Shown here in pieces: positions 35,074 to 42,803 of a stretch of DNA of 50,369 bases (positions are counted from its first letter, which is position 1; the number at the start of each line of letters is the position of its first letter). This DNA is from Rhodoferax sp. (lineage in GTDB: Bacteria; Pseudomonadota; Gammaproteobacteria; Burkholderiales; Burkholderiaceae_C). The notes below the pieces were generated by a model that did no database searches, was not told where the DNA came from, and saw nothing but the letters and a program-made list of their open reading frames with translations. A program made the translations under genes and the position numbers. The DNA lies in assembly GCF_025354435.1 (NCBI RefSeq), contig NZ_JANXMU010000071.1, positions 1-50,369 of the forward strand. Reading direction: 5' to 3'.

Positions 35074-35664
35074 TCAATCCTTCAAGGCCGCATAAACCGT
35101 GGTCCGTGAGACGCCCAGTTTCACCGCCGCCTGCGCCTTGGGCATTCCTCCCACCACCAGCGCCCGCAGCTCCACCACCTGCGCAGGGCTCAGCGAAGCC
35201 TTGCGGCCCGTGTAAACGCCCCTGGTCTTGGCACTGGCGATGCCCTCACGCTGGCGTTCCAGGATCAGGGAGCGCTCAAACTGCCCCACGGCCCCTAGCA
35301 GTTGCAGCAGCAGCGTATTCATAGGCGAATCATCCCCGGTGAACGTCATATTCTGGGTGACGAAATTGACCGCCACGCCTTTGGCCGTGAGTCCCTTCAC
35401 GATACCCTCAAGGTCACCCAAAGACCGGGCCAAGCGGTCCATGCTGTGAACTAGCACCGTATCACCTGCACGGACGAACTCAAGCATGGCCTGCAACTGT
35501 GGCCGCTGGGTGTCCTTCCCGCTGGCCTTGTCGGTGAAGGTCTTATTGGTGTGGATGCCATCCAGTTGGCGGGCGGTGTTCTGGTCAACACTGCTAACGC
35601 GGACATAGCCTACAGTTTGGCCCTTGGGGGCTGCTGGCGCTGTGCTGGGGGTGCTGGTGCTCAT
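35074..35664 (-). CDS. Serine recombinase (resolvase/invertase family)
   Basis: 196 residues from ATG 35664. The catalytic N-terminal domain has the nucleophile serine in GYVRVSSVDQNTARQL. It continues with KDTQRPQLQAMLEFVRAGDT and the arginine-containing SMDRLARSLGDL. The C-terminal helix-turn-helix of resolvase type is GMPKAQAAVKLGVSRTTVYA. It could invert or resolve DNA within the island or be a tool of excision. A textbook promoter lies 38 bp upstream. The longer frame to 35730 is unlikely to be used because that promoter lies inside it. Confidence 0.9.
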   Translation of the reverse strand: MSTSTPSTAPAAPKGQTVGYVRVSSVDQNTARQLDGIHTNKTFTDKASGKDTQRPQLQAMLEFVRAGDTVLVHSMDRLARSLGDLEGIVKGLTAKGVAVNFVTQNMTFTGDDSPMNTLLLQLLGAVGQFERSLILERQREGIASAKTRGVYTGRKASLSPAQVVELRALVVGGMPKAQAAVKLGVSRTTVYAALKD

Positions 35665-35701
35665 GGTCAATCTGTCCGTATGGTTGGTTGTGTACAGATA
35701 G

Positions 35702-35730
35702 ATTCTAAGACCCAATACGTAAAGTGTCAA
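35702..35730 (-). promoter_or_regulatory. Promoter of the serine recombinase gene
   Basis: On the minus strand, TTGACA (35725-35730), a 17-bp spacer and TAGAAT (35702-35707). It is one of the few near-consensus promoters in the window. Confidence 0.8.
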
Positions 35731-35802
35731 TCAATTTATAAAACCACCCCAGACGAACACAATCCACGGGCATTACGCCTGTGCAGTTAGGGTGTACTCC
35801 AG

Positions 35803-36585
35803 ATGGATTCCCCGCAAGCGGTGCAAAATCAACGGATGAACCAATTCACAGGGGCACAACAGATTGAGGACCTCACGGCAGACGCTCTCCAATTTATCGC
35901 AGAGCTGAACCGCTTTGCAGAGAGTGTCCTAGGAGGGCCGCAAATTGGACTAACTGACAGGGACCAGTTTCTTCTAGCTCACCGCTGGAGAATGCTGCGG
36001 TTTTCTCAAGGCATTGAAAGCACGGCAGCCGGCGGACTCATAGACCCCGCTGGGGCCTTGCTGCGCGTCCTCATAGAGCTTTGGTATGTGCTCGTAGCGA
36101 TTGCAGATAACCCGGACAAATTAAGCGACCTCTTTAGTCAGGGCCAAGCCGAAGGCCGCAACGCTCTTGAAGGACTCAAACAATTAGGGCCGGATGAACG
36201 CGATGATCTGCTGACTGATGACTTTCTTGATGCCGAGATGGCTAACCTGAATGCAGGAACTAAGTTCGTGGCACACAACTGGGCGGGGCTGGCGAAATCA
36301 AAAGGCAACTACGTCACCATCTATCGTTTATTGTGCAGACATTCGCACGGCGGTTCAGCAGGCACTTGCGACTACTTCGATGGGCTCAACACTGACTCAC
36401 CACGCCTGCGCCCTAATATTCCAAGGCGGTTGGCACCTGAATATTGTCTAACCGCAGCCTCATTGATGTTCGATGCGCTCACCGTGCTTCCATTGCAAAC
36501 GATGACCGACGACAGGAAAACGAAACTATTGAGAATGCAAACGACCTTGAACACTTTTAGGGTGCGCGCAGACAAGCGAGACTAA
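35803..36585 (+). CDS. Unknown protein, DUF5677-like, island cargo
   Basis: 260 residues, soluble and helical. The pattern GALLRVLIELWYVLVAIADN, then YVTIYRLLCRHSHGG, recalls DUF5677-type proteins, with a helix pair and a conserved Tyr...His region. The R-x4-H-x-H text in that segment also resembles the RNase motif of HEPN proteins, but this is only a resemblance. Its codons are noticeably more A/T-rich than host genes, and it is the gene nearest the right attachment site, a usual place for accessory cargo. A defence role is conjecture. Confidence 0.5.
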   Translation: MDSPQAVQNQRMNQFTGAQQIEDLTADALQFIAELNRFAESVLGGPQIGLTDRDQFLLAHRWRMLRFSQGIESTAAGGLIDPAGALLRVLIELWYVLVAIADNPDKLSDLFSQGQAEGRNALEGLKQLGPDERDDLLTDDFLDAEMANLNAGTKFVAHNWAGLAKSKGNYVTIYRLLCRHSHGGSAGTCDYFDGLNTDSPRLRPNIPRRLAPEYCLTAASLMFDALTVLPLQTMTDDRKTKLLRMQTTLNTFRVRADKRD

Positions 36586-36813
36586 GGCACGATGGACAGA
36601 AACGCTTGCCCGGCCTCTATACACAGGGCATCAATGAGAACCGAGGGGGGGGGGGGCACGGGGGGAAGACCGCAGAACGAACATATACATAGACCCCAGA
36701 CATTTTTGTGAAGAAAATACGGGAGTGGTAGACTGCGTGGTAACTTCAACCCAGCCACACAGCAAGTCCGTTTAAAATCAACATCTTGCGCTTGGATGTA
36801 TGGTGCATAAAAG
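36586..36813. other. Non-coding right end of the island with a G12 tract
   Basis: 228 bp without a gene. A run of twelve G at 36645-36656 is followed by six more at 36660-36665. Further on are the candidate arm sites and an A/T-rich stretch leading into attR. Confidence 0.6.
36725..36743 (+). promoter_or_regulatory. Candidate integrase arm sites, right
   Basis: GTGGTAG (36725) and GTGGTAACT (36737) repeat with a 12-bp period. The pair matches the left pair at 30484/30496 in word, period and direction. Confidence 0.55.
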
Positions 36814-36829
36814 CATCTCTCCGGCACCA
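36814..36829 (+). repeat. attR: island right attachment repeat
   Basis: An exact 16-bp copy of the tRNA-Thr 3' end. Beyond it host sequence resumes with the tRNA terminator. Confidence 0.9.
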
Positions 36830-36835
36830 CATACA

Positions 36836-36872
36836 AAAAAAGCCCGCTGCTGTCAAAAGTAGTGGGCTTTTT
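36836..36872 (+). terminator. Displaced native terminator of tRNA-Thr
   Basis: An A-run, then AGCCCGCTGCT paired (two G-T wobbles) with AGTAGTGGGCT and a T-run. It stands 7 bp after attR. Before integration it would have followed the tRNA directly. Confidence 0.8.
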
Positions 36873-36914
36873 CATGCCTGAAAGCATGTCAAGGAGGCTT
36901 TTCTCTGACAAGGC

Positions 36915-37075
36915 TATAATCACAGACTTTACTGAATTTTGCGACCTCTTCCAAGGTCTTGCAAGACAAGGTAAATTACTTTTACCGCCACCTTCATGGA
37001 TGGCGAGGTGCGGCATTTGCCGTTAATTGGCTGGGATAGCTTGTCTGCTGCCCCGGCTCTGATTGGAGTGTCCTC
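36915..37075 (+). promoter_or_regulatory. rpmB-rpmG promoter and structured leader
   Basis: TATAAT at 36915-36920 starts a roughly 150-base leader with a chain of hairpins: GACCT/AGGTC (36943-36958); the palindrome GTCTTGCAAGAC (36956-36967), which overlaps and so competes with the first; GGTAAA/TTTACC (36970-36986); and CACCT/AGGTG with an extended CCG/CGG base (36985-37013). No -35 is convincing. The leader suits autogenous control by a ribosomal protein. I know no named family for it. Confidence 0.6.
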
Positions 37076-37309
37076 ATGGCACGCGTATGCGAAGTAACGG
37101 GCAAAGGCCCGATGACGGGGAACAATGTCTCCCACGCCAACAACAAAACCAAACGTCGGTTCCTGCCGAACCTGCAATACCGCCGCTTCTGGGTCGAAAC
37201 AGAAAACCGTTGGATTCGCTTGCGCATCTCCAACGCCGGTCTGCGTTTGATCGACAAAAACGGTATCGACTCTGTGCTCGCCGATTTGCGCGCACGTGGC
37301 CAAGCATAA
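37076..37309 (+). CDS. rpmB: 50S ribosomal protein L28
   Basis: 77 residues with the family start [20 protein letters not shown] and the core [18 protein letters not shown] lies eight bases before the ATG. It is co-transcribed with rpmG, 11 bp later. Confidence 0.97.
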   Translation: MARVCEVTGKGPMTGNNVSHANNKTKRRFLPNLQYRRFWVETENRWIRLRISNAGLRLIDKNGIDSVLADLRARGQA

Positions 37310-37320
37310 GGAGCTGAATC

Positions 37321-37491
37321 ATGGCAACCAAAGGCGGACGCGAAAAAATCAAGCTGGAATCTACAGCGGGTACGGGGCACTTCTACACCACGACCAAAAA
37401 CAAGAAAACCATGCCCGAGAAAATGTTGATCAGCAAGTTTGATCCCAAAGCTCGTAAGCATGTGGACTACAAAGAAATCAAGCTGAAGTAA
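37321..37491 (+). CDS. rpmG: 50S ribosomal protein L33
   Basis: 56 residues: [20 protein letters not shown] at the start, the core [15 protein letters not shown] and the end [17 protein letters not shown]. It is of the cysteine-free, zinc-independent type. AAGGAG lies upstream. A strong terminator follows. Confidence 0.97.
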   Translation: MATKGGREKIKLESTAGTGHFYTTTKNKKTMPEKMLISKFDPKARKHVDYKEIKLK

Positions 37492-37515
37492 TTCAGACTG
37501 GTCTTTGTGTCCAAC

Positions 37516-37545
37516 AAAAACCCGCCCTAATCCGGCGGGTTTTTT
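37516..37545 (+). terminator. Terminator of rpmB-rpmG
   Basis: AAAAACCCGCC pairs with GGCGGGTTTTT around a short loop, and the T-run follows. A typical intrinsic terminator. Confidence 0.92.
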
Positions 37546-37605
37546 ATTGCCAGCCGATTGCCGATGTCGGGGGCAGGGAAAACCCATACCGCCTAAAATC
37601 AACCC

Positions 37606-38460
37606 GTGACCTCCATACTCAACGCCGATCTCCATTGCCACTCGGTCGTATCCGACGGCACACTCACCCCCGAACAACTCGCAGCCCGCGCCAGCGCCAA
37701 CGGCGTCGAGCTATGGGCCTTGACCGACCACGACGAGGTGGGCGGCCAGCAGCGTGCCGCTGCGGCCGCCAAAGCACACGGCATGAAATACCTGACCGGA
37801 GCCGAGATTTCAGTGACGTTTGCCAATGAAACCGTGCACATCGTCGGCCTGGGCTTTGATGCCAACAACCCGCCGATGCGCCAAGGCCTGGAAGCCACCC
37901 GCGGGGGCCGGGGACAGCGTGCGATGGAAATGGCAGCAGGCTTGGCAGCGGTTGGCATTCCCAACGCCTACGAGGGCGCACTCAAGTTTGTAGGCAACCC
38001 CGAGCTGATCTCGCGCACTCATTTCGCCCGCTTTCTGGTCGAATCCGGTGCCTGTACCGACACTTACGAGGTGTTTCGCAAATACCTCACCGAAGGCAAG
38101 CCCGGCTACGTGCCGCACCGCTGGGCAGCGCTCAAGGATGCCGTGGGCTGGATCACCCAAACCGGCGGCATCGCCGTGATCGCCCACCCCGGCCGCTATA
38201 AATTTACCGCCAACGAAGAGTACGCCCTGTTCAGCGAATTCAAGGCGCACGGCGGGCGCGGTGTAGAGGTGGTCACCGGCAGCCACACGGTGGCCGAATA
38301 CACCGAATACGCCGACGTAGCGCGTGAATTTGGCCTGGCCGCCTCGCGCGGCAGCGACTTCCACAGCCCCCTTGAGAGCCACACCGATCTGGGCACCCTG
38401 CCCTACCTGCCAAAAGACCTCACACCGGTGTGGGAGCTGCTGGCGGACCGCATCCAGTGA
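37606..38460 (+). CDS. PHP-domain phosphoesterase (nucleoside 3',5'-bisphosphate phosphatase/RNase AM type)
   Basis: 284 residues with metal ligands of the PHP fold: DLHCHSVVSDG (His10, His12) at the start, LTDHDEVGG near 40, GAEIS near 66, AVIAHPGRYK near 190 and GSDFHSP near 248. Relatives (TrpH/YciV/RnaAM) hydrolyse pAp and trim 5' ends of RNA. The start is GTG 37606. Its TGA overlaps the GTG start of the next gene, so translation is coupled. Confidence 0.9.
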   Translation: MTSILNADLHCHSVVSDGTLTPEQLAARASANGVELWALTDHDEVGGQQRAAAAAKAHGMKYLTGAEISVTFANETVHIVGLGFDANNPPMRQGLEATRGGRGQRAMEMAAGLAAVGIPNAYEGALKFVGNPELISRTHFARFLVESGACTDTYEVFRKYLTEGKPGYVPHRWAALKDAVGWITQTGGIAVIAHPGRYKFTANEEYALFSEFKAHGGRGVEVVTGSHTVAEYTEYADVAREFGLAASRGSDFHSPLESHTDLGTLPYLPKDLTPVWELLADRIQ

Positions 38461-39347
38461 ACCGCCCCCGCTCTGCGCTAGCCGGCATTGCGCTGGTGAC
38501 GGTGGCGGTAGCGTGCTTTGCCGTGCTGGACACCACCACCAAATGGACCACCGTCAGCGTGCCCCTGCTAATGGCTCTGTGGTTCCGCTACGCCTTCCAG
38601 GCGGTGGTAACTACGGTCACCATGCTGCCGGTACGCGGGAAGGCTTTACTGCGCACCGCGCATCCCAAATTCCAGTGCCTGCGTGGCGTACTGCTGCTGT
38701 TGACCAGCCTGTTTGCATTTTTCAGCCTCAAGTTCATGCCAGTGGGGGAATTCACCGCGATTGTGATGATCACGCCACTGGTCATCACCCTGGTGGCGGC
38801 CGTGCTGGGCGAACGCGTGTCGGGCTTGCGCTGGCTGCTGGTAGCAGGCGGCTTTATGGGCACGCTGGTCATCATCAGGCCCGGCGGCGACACCTTTGCC
38901 TGGGCCATGCTGCTGCCTCTGGCCGTGGTGGCCTGCAACGCCTGGTTCCAGGTGCTGACCAGTCGGCTCGCCCGCACCGAAGACCCCTTGACCATGCATT
39001 TCTACACCGGCTGGATTGGTACCGTGGTGGCCTCGCTGGCTGTGCCCTTCGTTTGGGAAACCATCACCGACTGGCATTTGTGGATGGGCATGGTGGTCAT
39101 GGGGGTGATGGCCAGCGTCGGCCATTTGCTGCTGATCCTGGCCTATGCCCGCACCCCGGCGGCCACGCTGATGCCATTTTTGTACGGGCAGATTGGCTTT
39201 GCCATGCTGGGCGGCTGGCTGGTGTTCGACCACGTGCCTGACCTGTGGGCCACACTGGGCATCATCCTGGTGGCCATTTGCGGTGCTGCCGGAGCCTGGC
39301 TGACCGTGCGGGAAAGCCGCATTACCGTGCAACCCACCGAATCTTAA
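38457..39347 (+). CDS. EamA/DMT-family transporter
   Basis: A 296-residue inner-membrane protein with ten hydrophobic helices in two EamA repeats (about 5-135 and 150-285). The start is GTG 38457 inside the stop of the PHP gene. The second repeat ends FLYGQIGFAMLGGWLVFDHVPD, typical of the family. Exporters of amino acids or nucleotide-linked compounds belong here; the substrate cannot be told. It forms a likely operon with the PHP gene and yciO. Confidence 0.85.
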   Translation: MNRPRSALAGIALVTVAVACFAVLDTTTKWTTVSVPLLMALWFRYAFQAVVTTVTMLPVRGKALLRTAHPKFQCLRGVLLLLTSLFAFFSLKFMPVGEFTAIVMITPLVITLVAAVLGERVSGLRWLLVAGGFMGTLVIIRPGGDTFAWAMLLPLAVVACNAWFQVLTSRLARTEDPLTMHFYTGWIGTVVASLAVPFVWETITDWHLWMGMVVMGVMASVGHLLLILAYARTPAATLMPFLYGQIGFAMLGGWLVFDHVPDLWATLGIILVAICGAAGAWLTVRESRITVQPTES

Positions 39348-39359
39348 AATCACAACGAT

Positions 39360-39995
39360 ATGGCCCAGCACTTCGAAATCCACCCCGACAACCCGCAGGT
39401 CCGCCTGCTCAAACAAACCGTGGCTCTGCTAGGCCAGGGCAAGCTGGTGGCGGTGCCTACCGACTCCAGCTACGCCCTGGTGTGCCACCTGGATGACAAG
39501 GCCGCCGCCGACCTGCTGCGCCGCACCCGGGGCGTGGACGACAAGCACCACCTGACCCTGCTGTGCCGCGACCTCAGCGAGCTGGCCAACTACGCGCGGG
39601 TAGACAACAAGCAGTACCGCCTGCTCAAGGCCGCCACGCCCGGCCCCTACACCTTCATTCTGGAAGCCAGCAAGGAAGTGCCGCGCCGCCTGAGCCACCC
39701 GTCGCGCAAGACCATCGGCCTGCGCGTGCCCGACCACAAGACCCTGCAAGCCCTGCTGGAACTGCACGGCGGCCCGCTGCTGGCCACCACGCTGATTCCG
39801 CCGGGCGAGACCGAGCCACTGAACGACGCACACGCCATCCGCGATATGTTCGAGCACCAGATTGCCGCCGTGCTGGATGCCGGGGCCTGCCCGCTGGAGC
39901 CCACCACCGTGATCGACCTGACCGAGATGGGCAACGGCGGCGACCCGGTGCTGGTGCGCCAAGGCCGGGGCGACTTGGCCTCAATAGGCCTTTAA
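39360..39995 (+). CDS. yciO: YciO/Sua5-family (threonylcarbamoyl-AMP synthase-like) protein
   Basis: 211 residues with a single YrdC-like domain: VAVPTDSSYALVCHLDD near 33, RRTRGVDDKHHLTLLCRD near 55 and SRKTIGLRVPDHK near 120. It lacks the C-terminal Sua5 domain and looks like YciO. YciO proteins show weak or no tRNA t6A activity, so its role is uncertain. It lies 12 bp after the EamA gene and 24 bp before the M50 protease. Confidence 0.88.
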   Translation: MAQHFEIHPDNPQVRLLKQTVALLGQGKLVAVPTDSSYALVCHLDDKAAADLLRRTRGVDDKHHLTLLCRDLSELANYARVDNKQYRLLKAATPGPYTFILEASKEVPRRLSHPSRKTIGLRVPDHKTLQALLELHGGPLLATTLIPPGETEPLNDAHAIRDMFEHQIAAVLDAGACPLEPTTVIDLTEMGNGGDPVLVRQGRGDLASIGL

Positions 39996-40019
39996 ACTTT
40001 TTACCGAGACACCTCCCCC

Positions 40020-40688
40020 GTGGATATTGCCAACCTGATCCAGACCGTCATGGTCTATGCCCTGCCCGTGCTGTTTGCCATCACGGTGCACGAAGCCGCA
40101 CACGGCTATGTGGCCCATTACTTTGGCGACAACACCGCCGCGCGAATGGGCCGCATCACGCTTAACCCGATGAAGCACATCGACCCTGTCGGCACCATCC
40201 TGATGCCGCTGATCCTTTACTTCGCCACCTCGGGCACCTTTTTGTTTGGCTATGCCAAGCCGGTGCCGGTCAACTTTGGCAACCTGCGCAACCCCAAACG
40301 CGACATGGTGTGGGTGGCCCTGGCGGGTCCAGGTGCCAACCTGATCCAGGCCTTTTTGTGGGGCGTGCTGATGTATGTGCTGGTGGCTACCGGCACCACC
40401 GAGCCGTTCTTCCTGAAGATGTGCAAGGCTGGCATGCTGGTCAACGTGGTAATGTTTGCTTTCAACCTGTTCCCGCTGCCGCCGCTGGACGGGGGCCGCA
40501 TTCTGGTGGGGCTGCTGCCCTACCGCCAGGCCGTGCTGGTGTCGCGGGTGGAGCCCTGGGGCTTTTTCATCGTCATGGCCCTGGTGATTTCCGGCATCGT
40601 CAGCACGCTATGGATGCAACCGGTGATGGGCCTGACCTTTGGCCTGCTGGACATCTTGCTGAGCCCGTTGAACTTTTTGATCCGCTGA
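40020..40688 (+). CDS. Site-2 protease family (M50) zinc metallopeptidase
   Basis: A 222-residue membrane protease with about six helices. The zinc motif HEAAH is at residues 24-28 and the distal aspartate is in NLFPLPPLDGGRI near 158. The start is GTG 40020. Short M50 proteins of this type without a PDZ domain are common next to trpS in related bacteria. The substrate is unknown. Confidence 0.88.
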   Translation: MDIANLIQTVMVYALPVLFAITVHEAAHGYVAHYFGDNTAARMGRITLNPMKHIDPVGTILMPLILYFATSGTFLFGYAKPVPVNFGNLRNPKRDMVWVALAGPGANLIQAFLWGVLMYVLVATGTTEPFFLKMCKAGMLVNVVMFAFNLFPLPPLDGGRILVGLLPYRQAVLVSRVEPWGFFIVMALVISGIVSTLWMQPVMGLTFGLLDILLSPLNFLIR

Positions 40689-40693
40689 TTTTT

Positions 40694-41986
40694 ATGACCA
40701 CCTCCCGTGCGACTTCCCGCGTCCTCACCGGCATCACCACCTCCGGCACCCCCCATTTGGGCAACTACGTGGGCTCCATCCGCCCCTCGGTGCGCGCCAG
40801 CCTGGCTCCCGGGGTCGAGAGCTTCTACTTCCTGGCCGACTACCACGCGCTGATCAAGATCGACGACCCGGCGCGCATCCAGCGCTCCACGCTGGAGATT
40901 GCCGCCAGCTGGCTGGCCGCCGGGCTGGACCCGAGCCGCGTGGCCTTCTACCGCCAGTCCGACATCCCTGAAATCCCCGAGCTCACCTGGCTGCTGACCT
41001 GCATGACGGCCAAGGGCCTGCTCAACCGCGCCCATGCCTACAAGGCCTCGGTGGACAAGAACGTTGCCGCCCAGGCCGACCCGGATGCCGAGATCAACGC
41101 CGGGCTGTTTATGTACCCGGTGCTGATGGCCGCCGACATTGTGATGTTCAACGCCCACAAAGTACCGGTGGGCCGCGACCAGATCCAGCACATCGAGATG
41201 GCGCGCGACATCGCCCAGCGCTTCAACCACAGCTACGGCGATCACTTCGTACTGCCCGAGGCGCTGATCGAAGAGTCCGTGGCCACCCTGCCCGGCCTGG
41301 ATGGCCGCAAGATGAGCAAGAGCTACGACAACACAATTCCGCTGTTCGCACCCAAGGCCGAGCTGCGCAAGCTGATTGCGGGCATCGTCACCGACTCGCG
41401 CGCCCCCGGTGAACCCAAGGACACCGAGGGCTCGGCCCTGTTCCAGATCTACCAAGCCTTTGCCAGCGAAGAGGAAACCGCCCAGTTGCGCCAAGCCTAT
41501 GCCGACGGCATTGCCTGGGGCGATGCCAAACAAACCCTGTTTGAGCGCATCGACTGCGAAGTCGCACCCATGCGCGAGGCCTACCAGCGCTACATGGACA
41601 ACCCCGGTGAGGTGGAAACCATTCTGCGCGCCGGAGCCCTCAAGGCCCGCCAGACCGCCACCCCGTTCATCGCCAAGCTGCGCCACGCCGTCGGCCTGCG
41701 CGACCTGAACGCCCAGGCCACGCAAAAATCGACCAAGGCCGCCAAGGCCGCACTGCCCAGCTTCAAGCAGTACCGCGAAGCGGACGGCAAATTCCATTTC
41801 AAGCTGGTCGATGCCCACGGGCGCTTGCTATTGCTGAGCGCCGGTTTCGATGCCCCCAAGGATGCGGGCACGGCGGTCCGCCAGTTGCAGACCGAAGGCA
41901 TTGCCGCCTTGGGCACGCTGCAGCCGGCCGACGGCGTCACCTTGGACGAGGTAACCCAGGCCCTGGAAGCACTGCAGGCGGCTTAA
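40694..41986 (+). CDS. trpS: Tryptophanyl-tRNA synthetase with C-terminal extension
   Basis: 430 residues from ATG 40694. Class I motifs are HLGN at 21-24 (TPHLGNYVGS) and KMSKS at 206-210. The catalytic body ends near residue 350. An extra 70-80 residues (KFHFKLVDAHGRLLLLSAGF and onward) look like a small YegP/DUF1508-like beta module. This makes the enzyme longer than the roughly 330-residue E. coli form. It is six bases after the M50 gene and overlaps the convergent SDR by four bases. Confidence 0.95.
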   Translation: MTTSRATSRVLTGITTSGTPHLGNYVGSIRPSVRASLAPGVESFYFLADYHALIKIDDPARIQRSTLEIAASWLAAGLDPSRVAFYRQSDIPEIPELTWLLTCMTAKGLLNRAHAYKASVDKNVAAQADPDAEINAGLFMYPVLMAADIVMFNAHKVPVGRDQIQHIEMARDIAQRFNHSYGDHFVLPEALIEESVATLPGLDGRKMSKSYDNTIPLFAPKAELRKLIAGIVTDSRAPGEPKDTEGSALFQIYQAFASEEETAQLRQAYADGIAWGDAKQTLFERIDCEVAPMREAYQRYMDNPGEVETILRAGALKARQTATPFIAKLRHAVGLRDLNAQATQKSTKAAKAALPSFKQYREADGKFHFKLVDAHGRLLLLSAGFDAPKDAGTAVRQLQTEGIAALGTLQPADGVTLDEVTQALEALQAA

Positions 41987-42777
41987 AACGTCCCCGGATA
42001 CGCCCCACCATCGGCCAACACGTTCTGGCCGGTGATGTAGCCCGCATGCGTGCTGCACAAAAACGCGCAGATGGCCCCAAATTCCTCCGGCGTGCCAAAG
42101 CGCTGGGCCGGAATGTCCTGGCGACGCACATCGGCCAGTGCCTCCACGCTTTGGCCGGACTTAGTGGCCGCGCCCTGCATATTGCCGCGCAGGCGGTCGG
42201 TGTCGAACGAGCCCGGCAGCAGATTGTTGATAGTCACGCCCTGCGCCGCCAGCGGGCTGCGCGCCACACCGGCCACAAATCCCGTCAGGCCGCTGCGCGC
42301 ACCGTTGCTCAGGCCCAGCACGTCGATGGGCGACTTCACCGCGCTGCTGGTGATGTTGACGATGCGCCCAAAGCCCCGCGCCGCCATGCCGTCCACCGTG
42401 GCCTTGATCAGTTCGATGGGGGTCAGCATGTTGGCATCCACCGCCTTGATCCAGGTGTCGCGGTCCCAACTGCGGAAGTCGCCCGTGGGCGGACCGCCCG
42501 CGTTGGTGACCACAATGTCAAAGTCAGAGCGGATGGCGAACACGGCGGCCCGGCCTTCTGGCGTGGTGATATCTGCAGCACAAAATAGCACGCTAGCGTA
42601 GGTGCTACCTGCACTATCAGCTATTAATTGCATAGCAGCTGCCTCCAGTACCTCCGCACCGCGCGCCACGATGAGCACGTTCACCCCCTCGCGCACCAGC
42701 GCCTGCGCGCAACCCAGCCCCAGGCCCTTGCTGGCCCCGCACACCAAGGCCCAGCGGCCTGCGATTCCTAAGTCCAT
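41983..42777 (-). CDS. Short-chain dehydrogenase/reductase
   Basis: 264 residues. The cofactor motif is GASKGLGLG at about 14-22. NAGGPPTGDF follows the fourth strand. The catalytic serines are in NITSSAVKSP, and the usual YxxxK tyrosine position is occupied by SNGARSGLTG, so the standard Tyr is missing. This substitution is seen in a subgroup of SDRs resembling 3-oxoacyl-ACP reductases. An A/T-rich patch at 42589-42636 matches the 48-bp element. The substrate is unknown. Confidence 0.85.
   Translation of the reverse strand: MDLGIAGRWALVCGASKGLGLGCAQALVREGVNVLIVARGAEVLEAAAMQLIADSAGSTYASVLFCAADITTPEGRAAVFAIRSDFDIVVTNAGGPPTGDFRSWDRDTWIKAVDANMLTPIELIKATVDGMAARGFGRIVNITSSAVKSPIDVLGLSNGARSGLTGFVAGVARSPLAAQGVTINNLLPGSFDTDRLRGNMQGAATKSGQSVEALADVRRQDIPAQRFGTPEEFGAICAFLCSTHAGYITGQNVLADGGAYPGTF
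42589..42636 (-). repeat. 48-bp dispersed element, copy inside the SDR gene
   Basis: On the minus strand this is GCTAT-N7-ATAGC-N20-ACGCTAGCGTG. The hairpin half is perfect and the spacing exact; the last block has 7 of 11 matches. It encodes residues about 48-63 between two Rossmann strands, a variable part of the fold. Confidence 0.6.
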
Positions 42778-42803
42778 GATTTTTCCTTTGCGTATGTGAA
42801 GAT

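Larger units (their letters stand above)
30409..36829. mobile_element. Integrative island in tRNA-Thr(CGT), about 6.4 kb
   Basis: Bounded by identical 16-bp repeats CATCTCTCCGGCACCA at 30409-30424 (tRNA 3' end) and 36814-36829. It contains a tyrosine integrase next to the left end, a recombinase, phage-type regulatory genes and one unknown gene near the right end. The tRNA's presumed native terminator now lies just beyond the right repeat. The island lacks the 48-bp element found throughout the host DNA and has more A/T-rich codons. There are no capsid, replication or conjugation genes, so it probably depends on a helper or is a remnant. Confidence 0.92.
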
